This document shows positions 7,316-14,371 of a stretch of 14,386 nucleotides of DNA, one piece after another. A model generated the notes under the pieces. That model was not told the DNA's origin, did no database searches, and saw only the letters and a program-made list of their open reading frames with translations. The DNA comes from an uncultured Flavobacteriaceae bacterium (lineage in GTDB: Bacteria > Bacteroidota > Bacteroidia > Flavobacteriales > Flavobacteriaceae), in contig CALGUD010000020.1 of assembly GCA_937901915.1 (NCBI GenBank), positions 1-14,386 of the forward strand. The letters run 5' to 3'. Positions within the stretch are counted from its first letter, which is position 1. Every line of letters starts with the position of its first letter. The translations under genes and the position numbers were made by a program.

Positions 7316-7906
7316 CTAAAGCAATAGTTTGACTGCTATTAGATAGGGTACTATTTCAAAGGCGCAAAGATACAAAATAAAATAAAACAACCATTGACGT
7401 ATTACCTTTTGATGTTTTTTTATTGTTAACGTTAAAGAGATAAAGTTTAACACTAAAAAAAGGATAAATATTATTGTAATGACAATATTTTTATTTAAAT
7501 CACTGAAAATAAACAGAATAAGAAGCGGAAACAAGAGGATTGGGATAAGATTTCTGTAACTCGCCCTGTCAAAGATAAATTTTGAAGCAAATTTTTCTAT
7601 CTCGAAAATTGAGGCGATGATCTTTTCTAAAAAGTATTTGAGAATAATAAAGGCAGTAAATATTACCGAGATAAGAATGTAATTATCCTCAGGAATGTAA
7701 TTGTAAGTTTTTAGAGTGAAGCTGGCTATCAGAGTCACCACGAGTATTTGAACTACAAATAAAAGTAGATTAAACCAGTCAATTTTATGAGATTGTTCTC
7801 TCCCGTAAATTTTTAAGTACCTGTTGGATACAAAGAGGGGTAGAAAAGTAATAAACCTATTTTCATTATAGGATTTTACCAAAACGATTAACAACAGGCC
7901 AACCAT
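7316..7906 (-). CDS. DUF4271 integral membrane protein (start probably further upstream)
   Basis: The 196-residue product is strongly hydrophobic, with about six membrane segments (about 1-12, 46-66, 74-92, 117-135, 139-160 and 172-195). It matches the Bacteroidota-specific DUF4271 family, of unknown function, often next to hemD. From the ATG at 7904-7906 the first helix would be cut short. The frame is open upstream to 7976, where it meets a stop, and reads LEQALRHTESIHTETILI directly before MVGLLLIVLVK. This completes a membrane helix and gives a short polar N-terminus of the kind seen in the family. No ATG exists in that stretch; a CTG at 7958-7960, about 20 bp behind a -7 element, is a candidate start. 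I keep the ATG coordinates but think the real protein is about 18 residues longer. Confidence 0.85.
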   Translation of the reverse strand: MVGLLLIVLVKSYNENRFITFLPLFVSNRYLKIYGREQSHKIDWFNLLLFVVQILVVTLIASFTLKTYNYIPEDNYILISVIFTAFIILKYFLEKIIASIFEIEKFASKFIFDRASYRNLIPILLFPLLILFIFSDLNKNIVITIIFILFLVLNFISLTLTIKKHQKVIRQWLFYFILYLCAFEIVPYLIAVKLLL

Positions 7907-7979
7907 AATTAAAATGGTTTCTGTGTGTATGCTTTCCGTATGTCTTAGAGCTTGTTCCAGCTTGTTGTATTTATATACT

Positions 7980-7987
7980 CAAAATTA
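7980..7987 (-). promoter_or_regulatory. -7 element TAATTTTG for the DUF4271-hemD unit
   Basis: On the minus strand TAATTTTG matches TAnnTTTG. Transcription would begin near 7975, which leaves a 15-nt leader before the candidate CTG start at 7960 and about 70 nt before the annotated ATG. No clear -33 TTTG. Confidence 0.45.
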
Positions 7988-8058
7988 ATCAATATTGTAA
8001 AACATACATTGTATTTCTAAAAAATATCATAAAAGAGCAGAATAGGGATTATAAATAT

Positions 8059-8066
8059 TATTTTTG
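8059..8066 (+). promoter_or_regulatory. -7 element TATTTTTG for the mannosyltransferase-pyrC-DUF4296 operon
   Basis: TATTTTTG matches TAnnTTTG and ends 19 bp before the ATG at 8086, predicting a leader of about 15 nt. No clear -33 TTTG is seen upstream. Confidence 0.5.
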
Positions 8067-8085
8067 CGTCAATTTTAGTTTATAC

Positions 8086-8817
8086 ATGCAGTCAGATAGT
8101 TTAGTAATTATACCAACATTCAATGAAATTGAAAACATTGAAGACATTATAAAGTCAATTTTTAAACTTGGCAAACCTTTTGATATTCTCATAGTAGATG
8201 ATAATTCCCCCGATGGGACGGCCCCTGCTGTAAAGAAAATGCAACAGGTTTATGAAAATAAGTTGTTTCTTGAAATCAGGGAAGAGAAGTCCGGTTTAGG
8301 CACTGCCTATATTCATGGATTTAAATGGGCGTTGAAGCGAGATTATGAATACATTTTTGAAATGGATTCTGACTTTTCACATAATCCGGCAGACCTTACA
8401 CGGCTTTACAATGTATGTGCAAATGATAAGGCTGATGTATGTATAGGATCCAGGTATATAAAAGGGGTGAATGTGGTAAACTGGCCTTTAGGCAGAATTT
8501 TATTGTCCTACGGGGCGTCCTTTTACGTACGTTTTATAACAGGAATGAGAATTAAGGATCCCACGGCAGGATTTATTTGTTACACACGTAAAGTGATAGA
8601 GAGCATTGAGCTGGATAAGATACAGTTTGTAGGTTATGCATTTCAGATTGAAATGAAGTTCAGGGCTTATTTAAAGAAATTCCGGATTATGGAGATCCCC
8701 ATTATTTTTAAAGACAGGGAGAAAGGAACATCCAAAATGAACGGTAAAATAATTAATGAGGCTGTTTTTGGGGTTGTATCTATGAAGTTCAATAGCATGT
8801 TTAAAAAGGAGTTTTAG
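8086..8817 (+). CDS. Polyprenol-phosphate mannose synthase-like glycosyltransferase (GT2)
   Basis: This GT-A fold, family 2 glycosyltransferase resembles dolichyl/polyprenol-phosphate mannosyltransferase (Dpm1). That enzyme moves mannose from GDP-mannose to a membrane lipid phosphate to make a lipid-linked sugar donor. Visible features are the N-terminal nucleotide-binding strand LVIIPTFNEIENI (6-18), VDDNSPDGT (37-45), the metal-binding DxD as EMDSDFSHNP (D94, D96), IGSRYIKG, and the Dpm1-typical DPTAGFICY with a later IPIIFKDREKGTSKM. At 243 residues it has only the catalytic domain and no C-terminal membrane helices, so it is a soluble or peripheral type. It is first in a plus-strand operon; its TAG stop abuts the pyrC ATG. 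The sugar and lipid specificity are inferred from the family; a glucose-specific relative is possible. Confidence 0.9.
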   Translation: MQSDSLVIIPTFNEIENIEDIIKSIFKLGKPFDILIVDDNSPDGTAPAVKKMQQVYENKLFLEIREEKSGLGTAYIHGFKWALKRDYEYIFEMDSDFSHNPADLTRLYNVCANDKADVCIGSRYIKGVNVVNWPLGRILLSYGASFYVRFITGMRIKDPTAGFICYTRKVIESIELDKIQFVGYAFQIEMKFRAYLKKFRIMEIPIIFKDREKGTSKMNGKIINEAVFGVVSMKFNSMFKKEF

Positions 8818-10152
8818 ATGAAACAGATTTTAATAAAGAACGCTCATATAGTTAATGAGAATCAAATTTTTGAAGGTGATGTTTTAATTAAAAATGACAT
8901 TATTTACAAAATAGATAAAAATATTTCTGCTGATAAAGCCGAAGTTATTGATGCGAAAGGAAAATATTTGATTCCGGGGATTATTGACGACCAGGTACAT
9001 TTCAGGGAACCCGGGTTAACACATAAAGGAACAATTGAAACCGAAAGCAGAGCGGCAATTGCCGGAGGGATAACTACTTTTATTGAACAACCCAATACCA
9101 ATCCGCAAACTACCACAATTAATAACCTCGAAGAAAAATTTTCCATCGCTAAAAGAACTTCGTTTGCTAATTATTCTTTTATGTTCGGGGGGACAAATGA
9201 TAATTTAGAAGAATTAAAGAGGCTTGATAAAAAAGCTTGTGCCGGGGTAAAATTATTTTTAGGGTCTTCTACAGGGAATATGCTTGTAGATAACAAAGAT
9301 ACCATAGAAAAAATATTTTCGAACACCGATTTGGTCATTTCAGCACATTGTGAAGATGAAACAACCATTAAAAATAACCTGGAAAAATGTAGAGCTGTGT
9401 ATGGAGAAAATATTCCTGTAAAGTTCCATCCTTTAATAAGAAGTGAAGAAGCATGTTATTTGTCGTCATCTGGAGCTATAGCCCTTGCAAGAAAAACAGG
9501 CGCCAGGTTGCACGTATTTCATGTGTCAACTGGCAAGGAAACCCATCAGTTTGTGAATAATATCCCTCTTGAAAACAAGAAAATAACAGCTGAAGTATGT
9601 GTGCACCATCTTTGGTTTTCTGATGAGGATTATGAAGAAAAGGGCTCGTTGATAAAATGGAACCCAGCTGTAAAAACAGCTGGGGATAGGGAACAATTAT
9701 GGAAAGCTTTGCTAGATGACAGAATTGATGTGATAGCTACGGACCATGCCCCTCACACTTTAGAGGAAAAGCAAGGGGCTTATACGAATACGCCTTCCGG
9801 TGGTCCTCTTGTCCAGCATGCACTGCCTGCGCTGTTGGAAAAGTATCATCAGGGAGTCATAACCCTTGAGAAAATAGTAGAAAAAATGTGTCATAACCCT
9901 GCCAAGCTGTTTCAAATATCTAAAAGAGGTTTTGTGAAGGAGGGGCACTATGCAGACCTGGTTCTAGTAGATTTAAATAATGAATGGATCGTTAACAAAC
10001 AAAATATTTTGTATAAATGCGGGTGGTCCCCTTTTGAAGGTACAGCATTTAAATCCAGAATAACCCATACCTTTGTAAATGGGAACCTTGCATATTGTAA
10101 TGGCAATTTTTCTGATCAGAAGAAAGTAATGCGATTAACCTTTAACAGGTAA
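8818..10152 (+). CDS. pyrC: Dihydroorotase
   Basis: Dihydroorotase, the third step of pyrimidine synthesis, cyclises N-carbamoyl-aspartate to dihydroorotate. The 444-residue product has the amidohydrolase layout: a small N-terminal strand domain (1-50), the TIM barrel with IIDDQVHFREPG (56-66), GVKLFLGSSTG with the probable metal-bridging Lys145, ISAHCEDE (H177), LHVFHVST (H232, H235), and IATDHAPHT with the catalytic Asp309. The first metal-binding motif is D-Q-V-H, where the common form is D-x-H-x-H: the first His is Gln59, while His61 and Arg63 remain. The sequence otherwise looks intact, and I recall this variant in flavobacterial dihydroorotases, so I keep the assignment. There is no gap to the glycosyltransferase gene, so the two are very likely translationally coupled, and the next gene starts 3 bp after the stop. 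Confidence 0.93.
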   Translation: MKQILIKNAHIVNENQIFEGDVLIKNDIIYKIDKNISADKAEVIDAKGKYLIPGIIDDQVHFREPGLTHKGTIETESRAAIAGGITTFIEQPNTNPQTTTINNLEEKFSIAKRTSFANYSFMFGGTNDNLEELKRLDKKACAGVKLFLGSSTGNMLVDNKDTIEKIFSNTDLVISAHCEDETTIKNNLEKCRAVYGENIPVKFHPLIRSEEACYLSSSGAIALARKTGARLHVFHVSTGKETHQFVNNIPLENKKITAEVCVHHLWFSDEDYEEKGSLIKWNPAVKTAGDREQLWKALLDDRIDVIATDHAPHTLEEKQGAYTNTPSGGPLVQHALPALLEKYHQGVITLEKIVEKMCHNPAKLFQISKRGFVKEGHYADLVLVDLNNEWIVNKQNILYKCGWSPFEGTAFKSRITHTFVNGNLAYCNGNFSDQKKVMRLTFNR

Positions 10153-10155
10153 AGA

Positions 10156-10569
10156 ATGATGAAACTATTAAAAATATTAATTTTAACAATCCTGATTGTT
10201 TCCTGTAAAAATGAAATTGTTGAAAAACCTGAGAATCTGATTCCGGAAGAGAAGATGGGTGATATTTTATTTGATATTGCTATTGCTACTGCCAATAAGA
10301 ATGTTGCCCAAAAGAACACCAAGGAAAAACTCATATCACCTGAGGATTATATATACGAAAAATATAAAATAGACAGTGTTCAGCTTGCAGAAAATACTAT
10401 TTACTATTCTTCTGATCCCGATGCGCAATTACGAATTTTTGAAAAGCTGGAAAAGCGACTCCTGACTTTAAAAACAGAGTTGGAAGAAGAAGCCGACTCT
10501 GTGAAACTTGAAAAAAAGAGCACACCTAAAAGAAAAGTTGATTCATTAAAAGCTTCCTCGGTTAAATAA
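10156..10569 (+). CDS. DUF4296 lipoprotein
   Basis: The 137-residue product begins with a lipoprotein signal: MMKLLKILILTILIVSC, with the lipobox LIVSC and the lipid-modified Cys at position 17. It should be anchored to a membrane on the periplasmic side. After it comes the DUF4296 family core (about 28-100). This has the PEEKMGDILFDIAIATA segment, then LISPEDYIYEKYKIDSVQLAENTIYYSSDPD. The C-terminal part (about 100-137) is highly charged, Lys/Glu/Ser-rich and probably a coiled coil or disordered tail. Its function is not known; in Bacteroidota the family is commonly found by pyrC, as here. It follows pyrC after 3 bp and ends 1 bp from the convergent epimerase gene. Two consecutive ATG codons (10156 and 10159) are possible starts and change the protein by only one residue. 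Confidence 0.9.
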   Translation: MMKLLKILILTILIVSCKNEIVEKPENLIPEEKMGDILFDIAIATANKNVAQKNTKEKLISPEDYIYEKYKIDSVQLAENTIYYSSDPDAQLRIFEKLEKRLLTLKTELEEEADSVKLEKKSTPKRKVDSLKASSVK

Positions 10570-10570
10570 A

Positions 10571-11557
10571 TTATCTTAAGTTACTGCTAATCTCACTTAT
10601 TGTTTTTTTAACTGGCCTGAAACTGAAGTTTAAATCTTTTTTTATTTTGTCATTGCTATAAAATTTATCCTGTGTAATTGATATTACATTTGCTTTGGTA
10701 AGCACCCTTTTACTTCTGAATATACTTACAAACCAGTCCAGTCTCCATAATATTTTCAAAACCCAGGGGCTTATCCTTATTTTTGGAGGTGTTACATTGA
10801 GTTCTTCAGCAATATCAGATAAGACTTTTTTATAGGGCAAATTTTCAGCAATAGTTATATACCGTTCGTTAGAAATATCACTTTTCATTAGTTGCATCAT
10901 AATGTCTGCGACATCTTTTGCATCTACAAAACCAGTACTGCCGGGCGGATAAAAGAACAACCCTTTTTTTACCTTTGTAAAGATAGAACCACTTGCACTT
11001 TGCCAGAATCCGGCACCGAGAATTATTCCCGGATTAACAATAACCGCTTTTAATCCTTCCTGGGTTCCCCGCCATACTTCCATTTCGGCACCGTATTTAG
11101 TTATTGCGTATACATTGTTATGAGCTTCAGGGTTCCAGATAGTTTCTTCTGTAATTTCAGAACCATCAATAGTATTTCCTATAGCCCCTATGGTACTCAC
11201 ATAGCATAATTTTTCAATTTTACTGGCTATGCACATATTTACTATATTCGCTGTTCCTTCAGTATTTACCCGTCTTAATTTTTTATAATCCTTCGGGTTA
11301 AAAGAAATATATGCTGCACTATGATATACATGGGCCACATCTTTAAAAGCTTCATGAAGTGAAGGAATATCTAAAATATCGGCCCGTACCCATTCAATTT
11401 TATTAAACAATCCTTCATCATTATAAAATGGAAATGTCCTTAAAGCATCCACTTTATTTCTGTCCCTGTAAATTGCCCTTACTTTCTCTCCTTTTTTTAT
11501 AAGTTTATAAAGTAAATGGGCACCTACCAATCCTGTTCCTCCGGTAACTAAAATCAT
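10571..11557 (-). CDS. NAD(P)-dependent epimerase/dehydratase-like extended SDR protein
   Basis: Extended short-chain dehydrogenase of the NAD-dependent epimerase/dehydratase type, 328 residues. The Rossmann motif TGGTGLVG is at 5-12. A charged end of the second strand (AIYRDRNK) follows, then ADILD, and the catalytic YAITK with Tyr150 and Lys154. STIGAIG (about 121-127) supplies the active-site Ser/Thr. NPGIILG follows, matching the conserved PxxIxG step. The C-terminal half is the variable substrate domain, so the substrate cannot be read. It looks closest to the dihydroflavonol-4-reductase/3-beta-hydroxysteroid-like branch of SDRs, not to a specific sugar epimerase. The single gene has a -7 element only 5 bp before the ATG, suggesting a nearly leaderless transcript. 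It converges on the DUF4296 gene with 1 bp between. Confidence 0.88.
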   Translation of the reverse strand: MILVTGGTGLVGAHLLYKLIKKGEKVRAIYRDRNKVDALRTFPFYNDEGLFNKIEWVRADILDIPSLHEAFKDVAHVYHSAAYISFNPKDYKKLRRVNTEGTANIVNMCIASKIEKLCYVSTIGAIGNTIDGSEITEETIWNPEAHNNVYAITKYGAEMEVWRGTQEGLKAVIVNPGIILGAGFWQSASGSIFTKVKKGLFFYPPGSTGFVDAKDVADIMMQLMKSDISNERYITIAENLPYKKVLSDIAEELNVTPPKIRISPWVLKILWRLDWFVSIFRSKRVLTKANVISITQDKFYSNDKIKKDLNFSFRPVKKTISEISSNLR

Positions 11558-11561
11558 AATT

Positions 11562-11569
11562 CAAAGATA
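11562..11569 (-). promoter_or_regulatory. -7 element TATCTTTG, immediately before the epimerase-like gene
   Basis: On the minus strand TATCTTTG is a perfect TAnnTTTG match ending only 4 bp before the ATG (11555-11557). Initiation at normal distance would fall on or next to the start codon, giving a leaderless or nearly leaderless mRNA. Confidence 0.5.
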
Positions 11570-11707
11570 TGTAAATAAGCGTTGTATTTATTAGTTTTAC
11601 ATATGAAGTAATATTGATAGATAAATTACAAGTTTTCCTTACCACAACTTGATCGTTTTTAAGCAGGGTTTTGAAATGATTACTATTTTAAATTTCTTAA
11701 TTTACCC

Positions 11708-11715
11708 TATCTTTG
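11708..11715 (+). promoter_or_regulatory. -7 element TATCTTTG for tyrS, overlapping an upstream TTG
   Basis: TATCTTTG matches TAnnTTTG and ends 24 bp before the ATG at 11740. The in-frame TTG at 11713-11715 is the end of this element, so it cannot lie in the transcript; this decides the tyrS start in favour of 11740. Confidence 0.6.
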
Positions 11716-11739
11716 CCCCTGTTTACCAAAAAGAATAGA

Positions 11740-13035
11740 ATGACCAAAAATTTTGTTGAAGAATTACGTTGGAGAGGCATGCTCCACGATATTATGCCGG
11801 AAACTGAAGCGTTACTTTTAAAAGAAAAGGTGGCAGGGTATATTGGTTTTGACCCTACAGCAGATTCCCTTCATATAGGAAGTCTGGTTCAGATAATGAT
11901 TTTAATGCATTTTCAAAGGGCAGGACATAAACCCATTGCTTTGGTTGGTGGTGCAACCGGTATGATTGGTGATCCCTCAGGTAAATCACAAGAACGTAAT
12001 TTACTCGATGAAGAAGCGCTTAACAGGAATGTTGAAGGCATTAAAAATCAGCTTTCAAGGTTTTTGGATTTTGAAGCTTCTCATGAAAATACAGCGCAAC
12101 TGGTAAATAATTATGACTGGATGAAAGAATTCAGCTTAATTGAATTCGTGCGTGATATTGGTAAGCATCTTACTGTCAATTACATGATGGCCAAAGATTC
12201 CGTAAAAAAACGTTTAAGTGCCGAATCGAAAGAGGGTATGAGTTTTACCGAGTTTACCTACCAGTTATTCCAGGGATACGATTTTCTCCATTTGTATAAC
12301 GAGATGAATTGCAAGCTCCAGATGGGCGGCAGTGATCAATGGGGTAATATTACCACCGGAACAGAGCTCATAAGAAGAAAGGTGGGGGGGAAAGCCTACG
12401 CAATTACCTGTCCGCTTATAAAAAAAGCGGATGGTACTAAATTTGGGAAAACGGAAGAAGGGAATGTATGGTTGGATGCTGAAAGGACATCTCCCTATAA
12501 ATTTTACCAGTATTGGTTAAATTCCAGTGATGAAGATTCTGAAAATTATGTGAAAATATTTACTTTTCTTCAAAAGGAAGAAGTAGAAAAATTAATAGCC
12601 GAACATAAAGAAGCCCCTCATGTACGCTTGCTTCAAAAGAAAATAGCCGAAGAGGTGACCAGAATGGTACATTCTGAAGAAGAACTTCAAAACGCAATAA
12701 AAGCTTCGCAAATCCTGTTTGGTAATTCTGCTTCAGAAGATTTGAGAGCCCTGAATGAAAAAACCTTCCTAGATGTTTTTGAAGGAGTGCCACAGGCAGA
12801 GGTTTCTTTGTCAGATGTAGAAGCAGGATTGGATATGATCGGTGCTTTATCTGCCAAGACCGGGTTTTTAAATTCCAACGGGGATGCCAGAAGGGCTTTA
12901 AAAGAGAACTCTATTTCCGTGAACAAGGAAAAAGTAAAAGAAGACTATACAATTACCAAACAAGACCTGATAAATAATAAATACGTTTTATTACAACGCG
13001 GGAAAAAGAATTATTTTGTATTGGTAGTGAAGTGA
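11740..13035 (+). CDS. tyrS: Tyrosyl-tRNA synthetase
   Basis: Class I aminoacyl-tRNA synthetase that activates tyrosine with ATP and charges tRNA-Tyr in the cytoplasm. The protein of 431 residues has the bacterial TyrS layout. The HIGH-type motif is LHIGS (H45-S48), in the context GFDPTADSLHIGS. A tyrosine/ATP pocket segment follows with GGATGMIGDPSGK, then the family signature GGSDQWGNITTG. The KMSKS-type loop is KFGKT (234-238), the form seen in the E. coli-like TyrS group. The C-terminal S4-like RNA-binding region runs from about 365 to the end (TGFLNSNGDARRALKENSISVNKEKV). The frame could begin nine codons earlier at a TTG (11713), but that TTG is inside the -7 promoter element, and TyrS proteins usually begin just before NFVEELRWRGM, so the ATG at 11740 is chosen. 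It is divergent from the epimerase-like gene. Confidence 0.97.
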   Translation: MTKNFVEELRWRGMLHDIMPETEALLLKEKVAGYIGFDPTADSLHIGSLVQIMILMHFQRAGHKPIALVGGATGMIGDPSGKSQERNLLDEEALNRNVEGIKNQLSRFLDFEASHENTAQLVNNYDWMKEFSLIEFVRDIGKHLTVNYMMAKDSVKKRLSAESKEGMSFTEFTYQLFQGYDFLHLYNEMNCKLQMGGSDQWGNITTGTELIRRKVGGKAYAITCPLIKKADGTKFGKTEEGNVWLDAERTSPYKFYQYWLNSSDEDSENYVKIFTFLQKEEVEKLIAEHKEAPHVRLLQKKIAEEVTRMVHSEEELQNAIKASQILFGNSASEDLRALNEKTFLDVFEGVPQAEVSLSDVEAGLDMIGALSAKTGFLNSNGDARRALKENSISVNKEKVKEDYTITKQDLINNKYVLLQRGKKNYFVLVVK

Positions 13036-13042
13036 ATTTTTA

Positions 13043-13186
13043 AACCTGACGCTGCCTAAAAAGGTTAATATAAGGCAAATAATGAAACTACATGTCAGGT
13101 TGAGCGCAGTCGAAACCTAAGTTATAGTTCTCCCCCGAAGCATCGGGGGCGCTCGAACAGACAGTGTTAATACCTTTTTAGACAGC
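13043..13186. repeat. Nested inverted-repeat element between tyrS and the LuxE-like gene
   Basis: This intergenic stretch is built of nested inverted repeats. The outer arms are GCTGCCTAAAAAGGTTAA (13051-13068) and TTAATACCTTTTTAGACAGC (13167-13186), complementary except for one mismatch and one extra base. AACCTGAC (13043-13050) pairs with GTCAGGTT (13094-13101). GTCAGGTTGAGCGC (13094-13107) is partly complementary to GCGCTCGAACAGAC (13149-13162). A central GC-rich stem is CCCCCGA/TCGGGGG (13132-13138 and 13143-13149) with a 4-base loop. It resembles repeated intergenic elements I recall from Flavobacteriia genomes (GTCAGGTTGAGCGCAGTCGA). Lying between convergent genes, it may also act as a bidirectional terminator. 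Copy number cannot be judged here. Confidence 0.65.
13132..13149. terminator. GC-rich stem-loop between convergent genes
   Basis: A perfect 7-bp stem CCCCCGA/TCGGGGG with loop AGCA sits in the 172-bp gap after tyrS and after the LuxE-like gene. No T tract follows directly, so it is not a textbook intrinsic terminator. It is the strongest hairpin in the gap and the core of the larger repeat. Confidence 0.4.
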
Positions 13187-13207
13187 TTCAAGTTTCTTAC
13201 AAGTTTT

Positions 13208-14185
13208 TCACATCACCATCAAATTACAACCTCTTATATCAGAATTATCAAACCGTCCCAGTACTTCAAAAGTTCCGCTTTCATGCATTTTGCCCAGGTC
13301 CTGGGTAGCAACAAATGAACAGGAATTTATGTTTGCCAGGTCTATGACGTTAATTCCGCCCGTTTTTCCTGTGGGTAATAAAGTAAGCGGGTCTTCGGGA
13401 TCGCGTATGAGTACTTTCATCCACGGCGGACATTCAAATTGTCCGTTGCCTCTGGAATAAGCCTGCGAGAGCAGTTCCGTCATGCCGTATTCGGAATGGA
13501 TCTGTTTTACACCAAACCCATCACACAACACTTGGTGAAGTTCTTCGCGAATAAGTTCTTTACGCCTGCCTTTCATGCCGCCTGTTTCCATAACAACCGT
13601 GTTTTTTAAGCTGAATTGATATTTTTCAACCAGGTCCAACAATGCAAAAGATACACCAATCAATAATGTTTTTTTATTGTCAGCATTGAGTGTAATGAGT
13701 TTTTCTTTCAGTTCATCGAGGTTATGAAGGTAAAATCCGCTGTGTTCATTGCTGGATTTTTTAATGAAGTCATTAACCATATAAATGAGCGAGGAACCTT
13801 CTCTTTCTAAATAAGATGGCAACAAAGCCAGGACGGCATATTTTTTAATATCACCATAAAAATGCCTGAAACCGTTTAAATAACTTTTTTCATATACAGA
13901 GAGGTCAGTAATATAGTGTTTACTGGTAGCTGCACTGGTAGTTCCACTGCTTGTGAAAATTTTTTCGACAGGGTTTTGTGAAGATAGAACCTGGTGTGTT
14001 TTAAAAAAATTAATAGGTAAAAATGGAATTTCCTGTATGCTTAAAACATTCTCAGGAGATTTATTTAAATGATTACAGAAGGTTTGGTATACACTGTTGT
14101 TTTTATACTGAAAAGCAAATGTTTGAATTGCCGACTCTTCAAAATCAGTATTGGATTGTATATTGAAAACGGCTTTGCTATTCAT
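13208..14185 (-). CDS. LuxE-like acyl-activating (acyl-protein synthetase/acyltransferase family) protein
   Basis: The 325-residue product belongs to the LuxE/acyl-protein synthetase branch of the adenylate-forming superfamily. Members use ATP to activate a carboxylic acid as acyl-AMP and pass it to a thiol. The phosphate-binding loop is FTSSGTTS at 77-84. GVSFALLDLVEKY and VVMETGGMKGRRKEL follow in mid-protein, then IHSEYGMTELLSQAY, the adenylate-binding motif with the conserved YGMTE. It ends in LGRFDNSDIRGCNLMVM, with Cys320 six residues from the end. In LuxE a cysteine near the C-terminus carries the acyl group, so Cys320 could play the same part, though that is inference. No luxCDAB genes are nearby, so bioluminescence is not implied and the substrate is unknown. 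It is convergent with tyrS; a -7 element lies 18 bp before the ATG. Confidence 0.85.
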   Translation of the reverse strand: MNSKAVFNIQSNTDFEESAIQTFAFQYKNNSVYQTFCNHLNKSPENVLSIQEIPFLPINFFKTHQVLSSQNPVEKIFTSSGTTSAATSKHYITDLSVYEKSYLNGFRHFYGDIKKYAVLALLPSYLEREGSSLIYMVNDFIKKSSNEHSGFYLHNLDELKEKLITLNADNKKTLLIGVSFALLDLVEKYQFSLKNTVVMETGGMKGRRKELIREELHQVLCDGFGVKQIHSEYGMTELLSQAYSRGNGQFECPPWMKVLIRDPEDPLTLLPTGKTGGINVIDLANINSCSFVATQDLGKMHESGTFEVLGRFDNSDIRGCNLMVM

Positions 14186-14202
14186 AGAAAATCATTCTGA
14201 AG

Positions 14203-14210
14203 CAAAGGTA
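14203..14210 (-). promoter_or_regulatory. -7 element TACCTTTG for the LuxE-like gene
   Basis: On the minus strand TACCTTTG matches TAnnTTTG and ends 17 bp before the ATG (14183-14185), a normal distance for a short leader. Confidence 0.5.
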
Positions 14211-14295
14211 TTAAAATAAGCTAAGTCTTTTTTCTTTTTACCTAGTATCCCAAAGGTTAATAGCTCTGATTATTTCATAAAATGATTACGCCTTT

Positions 14296-14328
14296 AGAAT
14301 CAAATTATAAATACCTGATTCTTTTTTT
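14296..14328 (+). terminator. AT-rich stem-loop with T tract, possible terminator
   Basis: AGAATCA (14296-14302) pairs perfectly with TGATTCT (14316-14322) across a 13-base loop, and seven T residues (14322-14328) follow. The shape fits a plus-strand intrinsic terminator, but the stem is AT-rich and no plus-strand gene lies just upstream, so it may be chance. Confidence 0.25.
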
Positions 14329-14352
14329 AGAGAGTGATTATATTTTATGGTT

Positions 14353-14371
14353 CCTTCCCCTTTGGGGAAGG
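14353..14371. repeat. Perfect hairpin CCTTCCCC/GGGGAAGG near the window end
   Basis: CCTTCCCC (14353-14360) and GGGGAAGG (14364-14371) form an 8-bp perfect stem with loop TTT. It is much more GC-rich than its surroundings. I recall similar CCTTCCCCTTTGGGGAAGG hairpins as repeated intergenic sequence in Bacteroidota. The window ends 15 bp later, so its context is not visible. The rest of 14186-14386 holds no gene I can support. Confidence 0.5.

Noticed and set aside
11713..11739. Nine-codon N-terminal extension of tyrS from TTG
   Set aside because: The TTG is part of the TATCTTTG promoter element, and TyrS proteins normally start near NFVEELRWRGM.
13208..14185. Bioluminescence function for the LuxE-like gene
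   Set aside because: No luxC, luxD, luxA or luxB lies nearby, and stand-alone members of this family occur in non-luminous bacteria.
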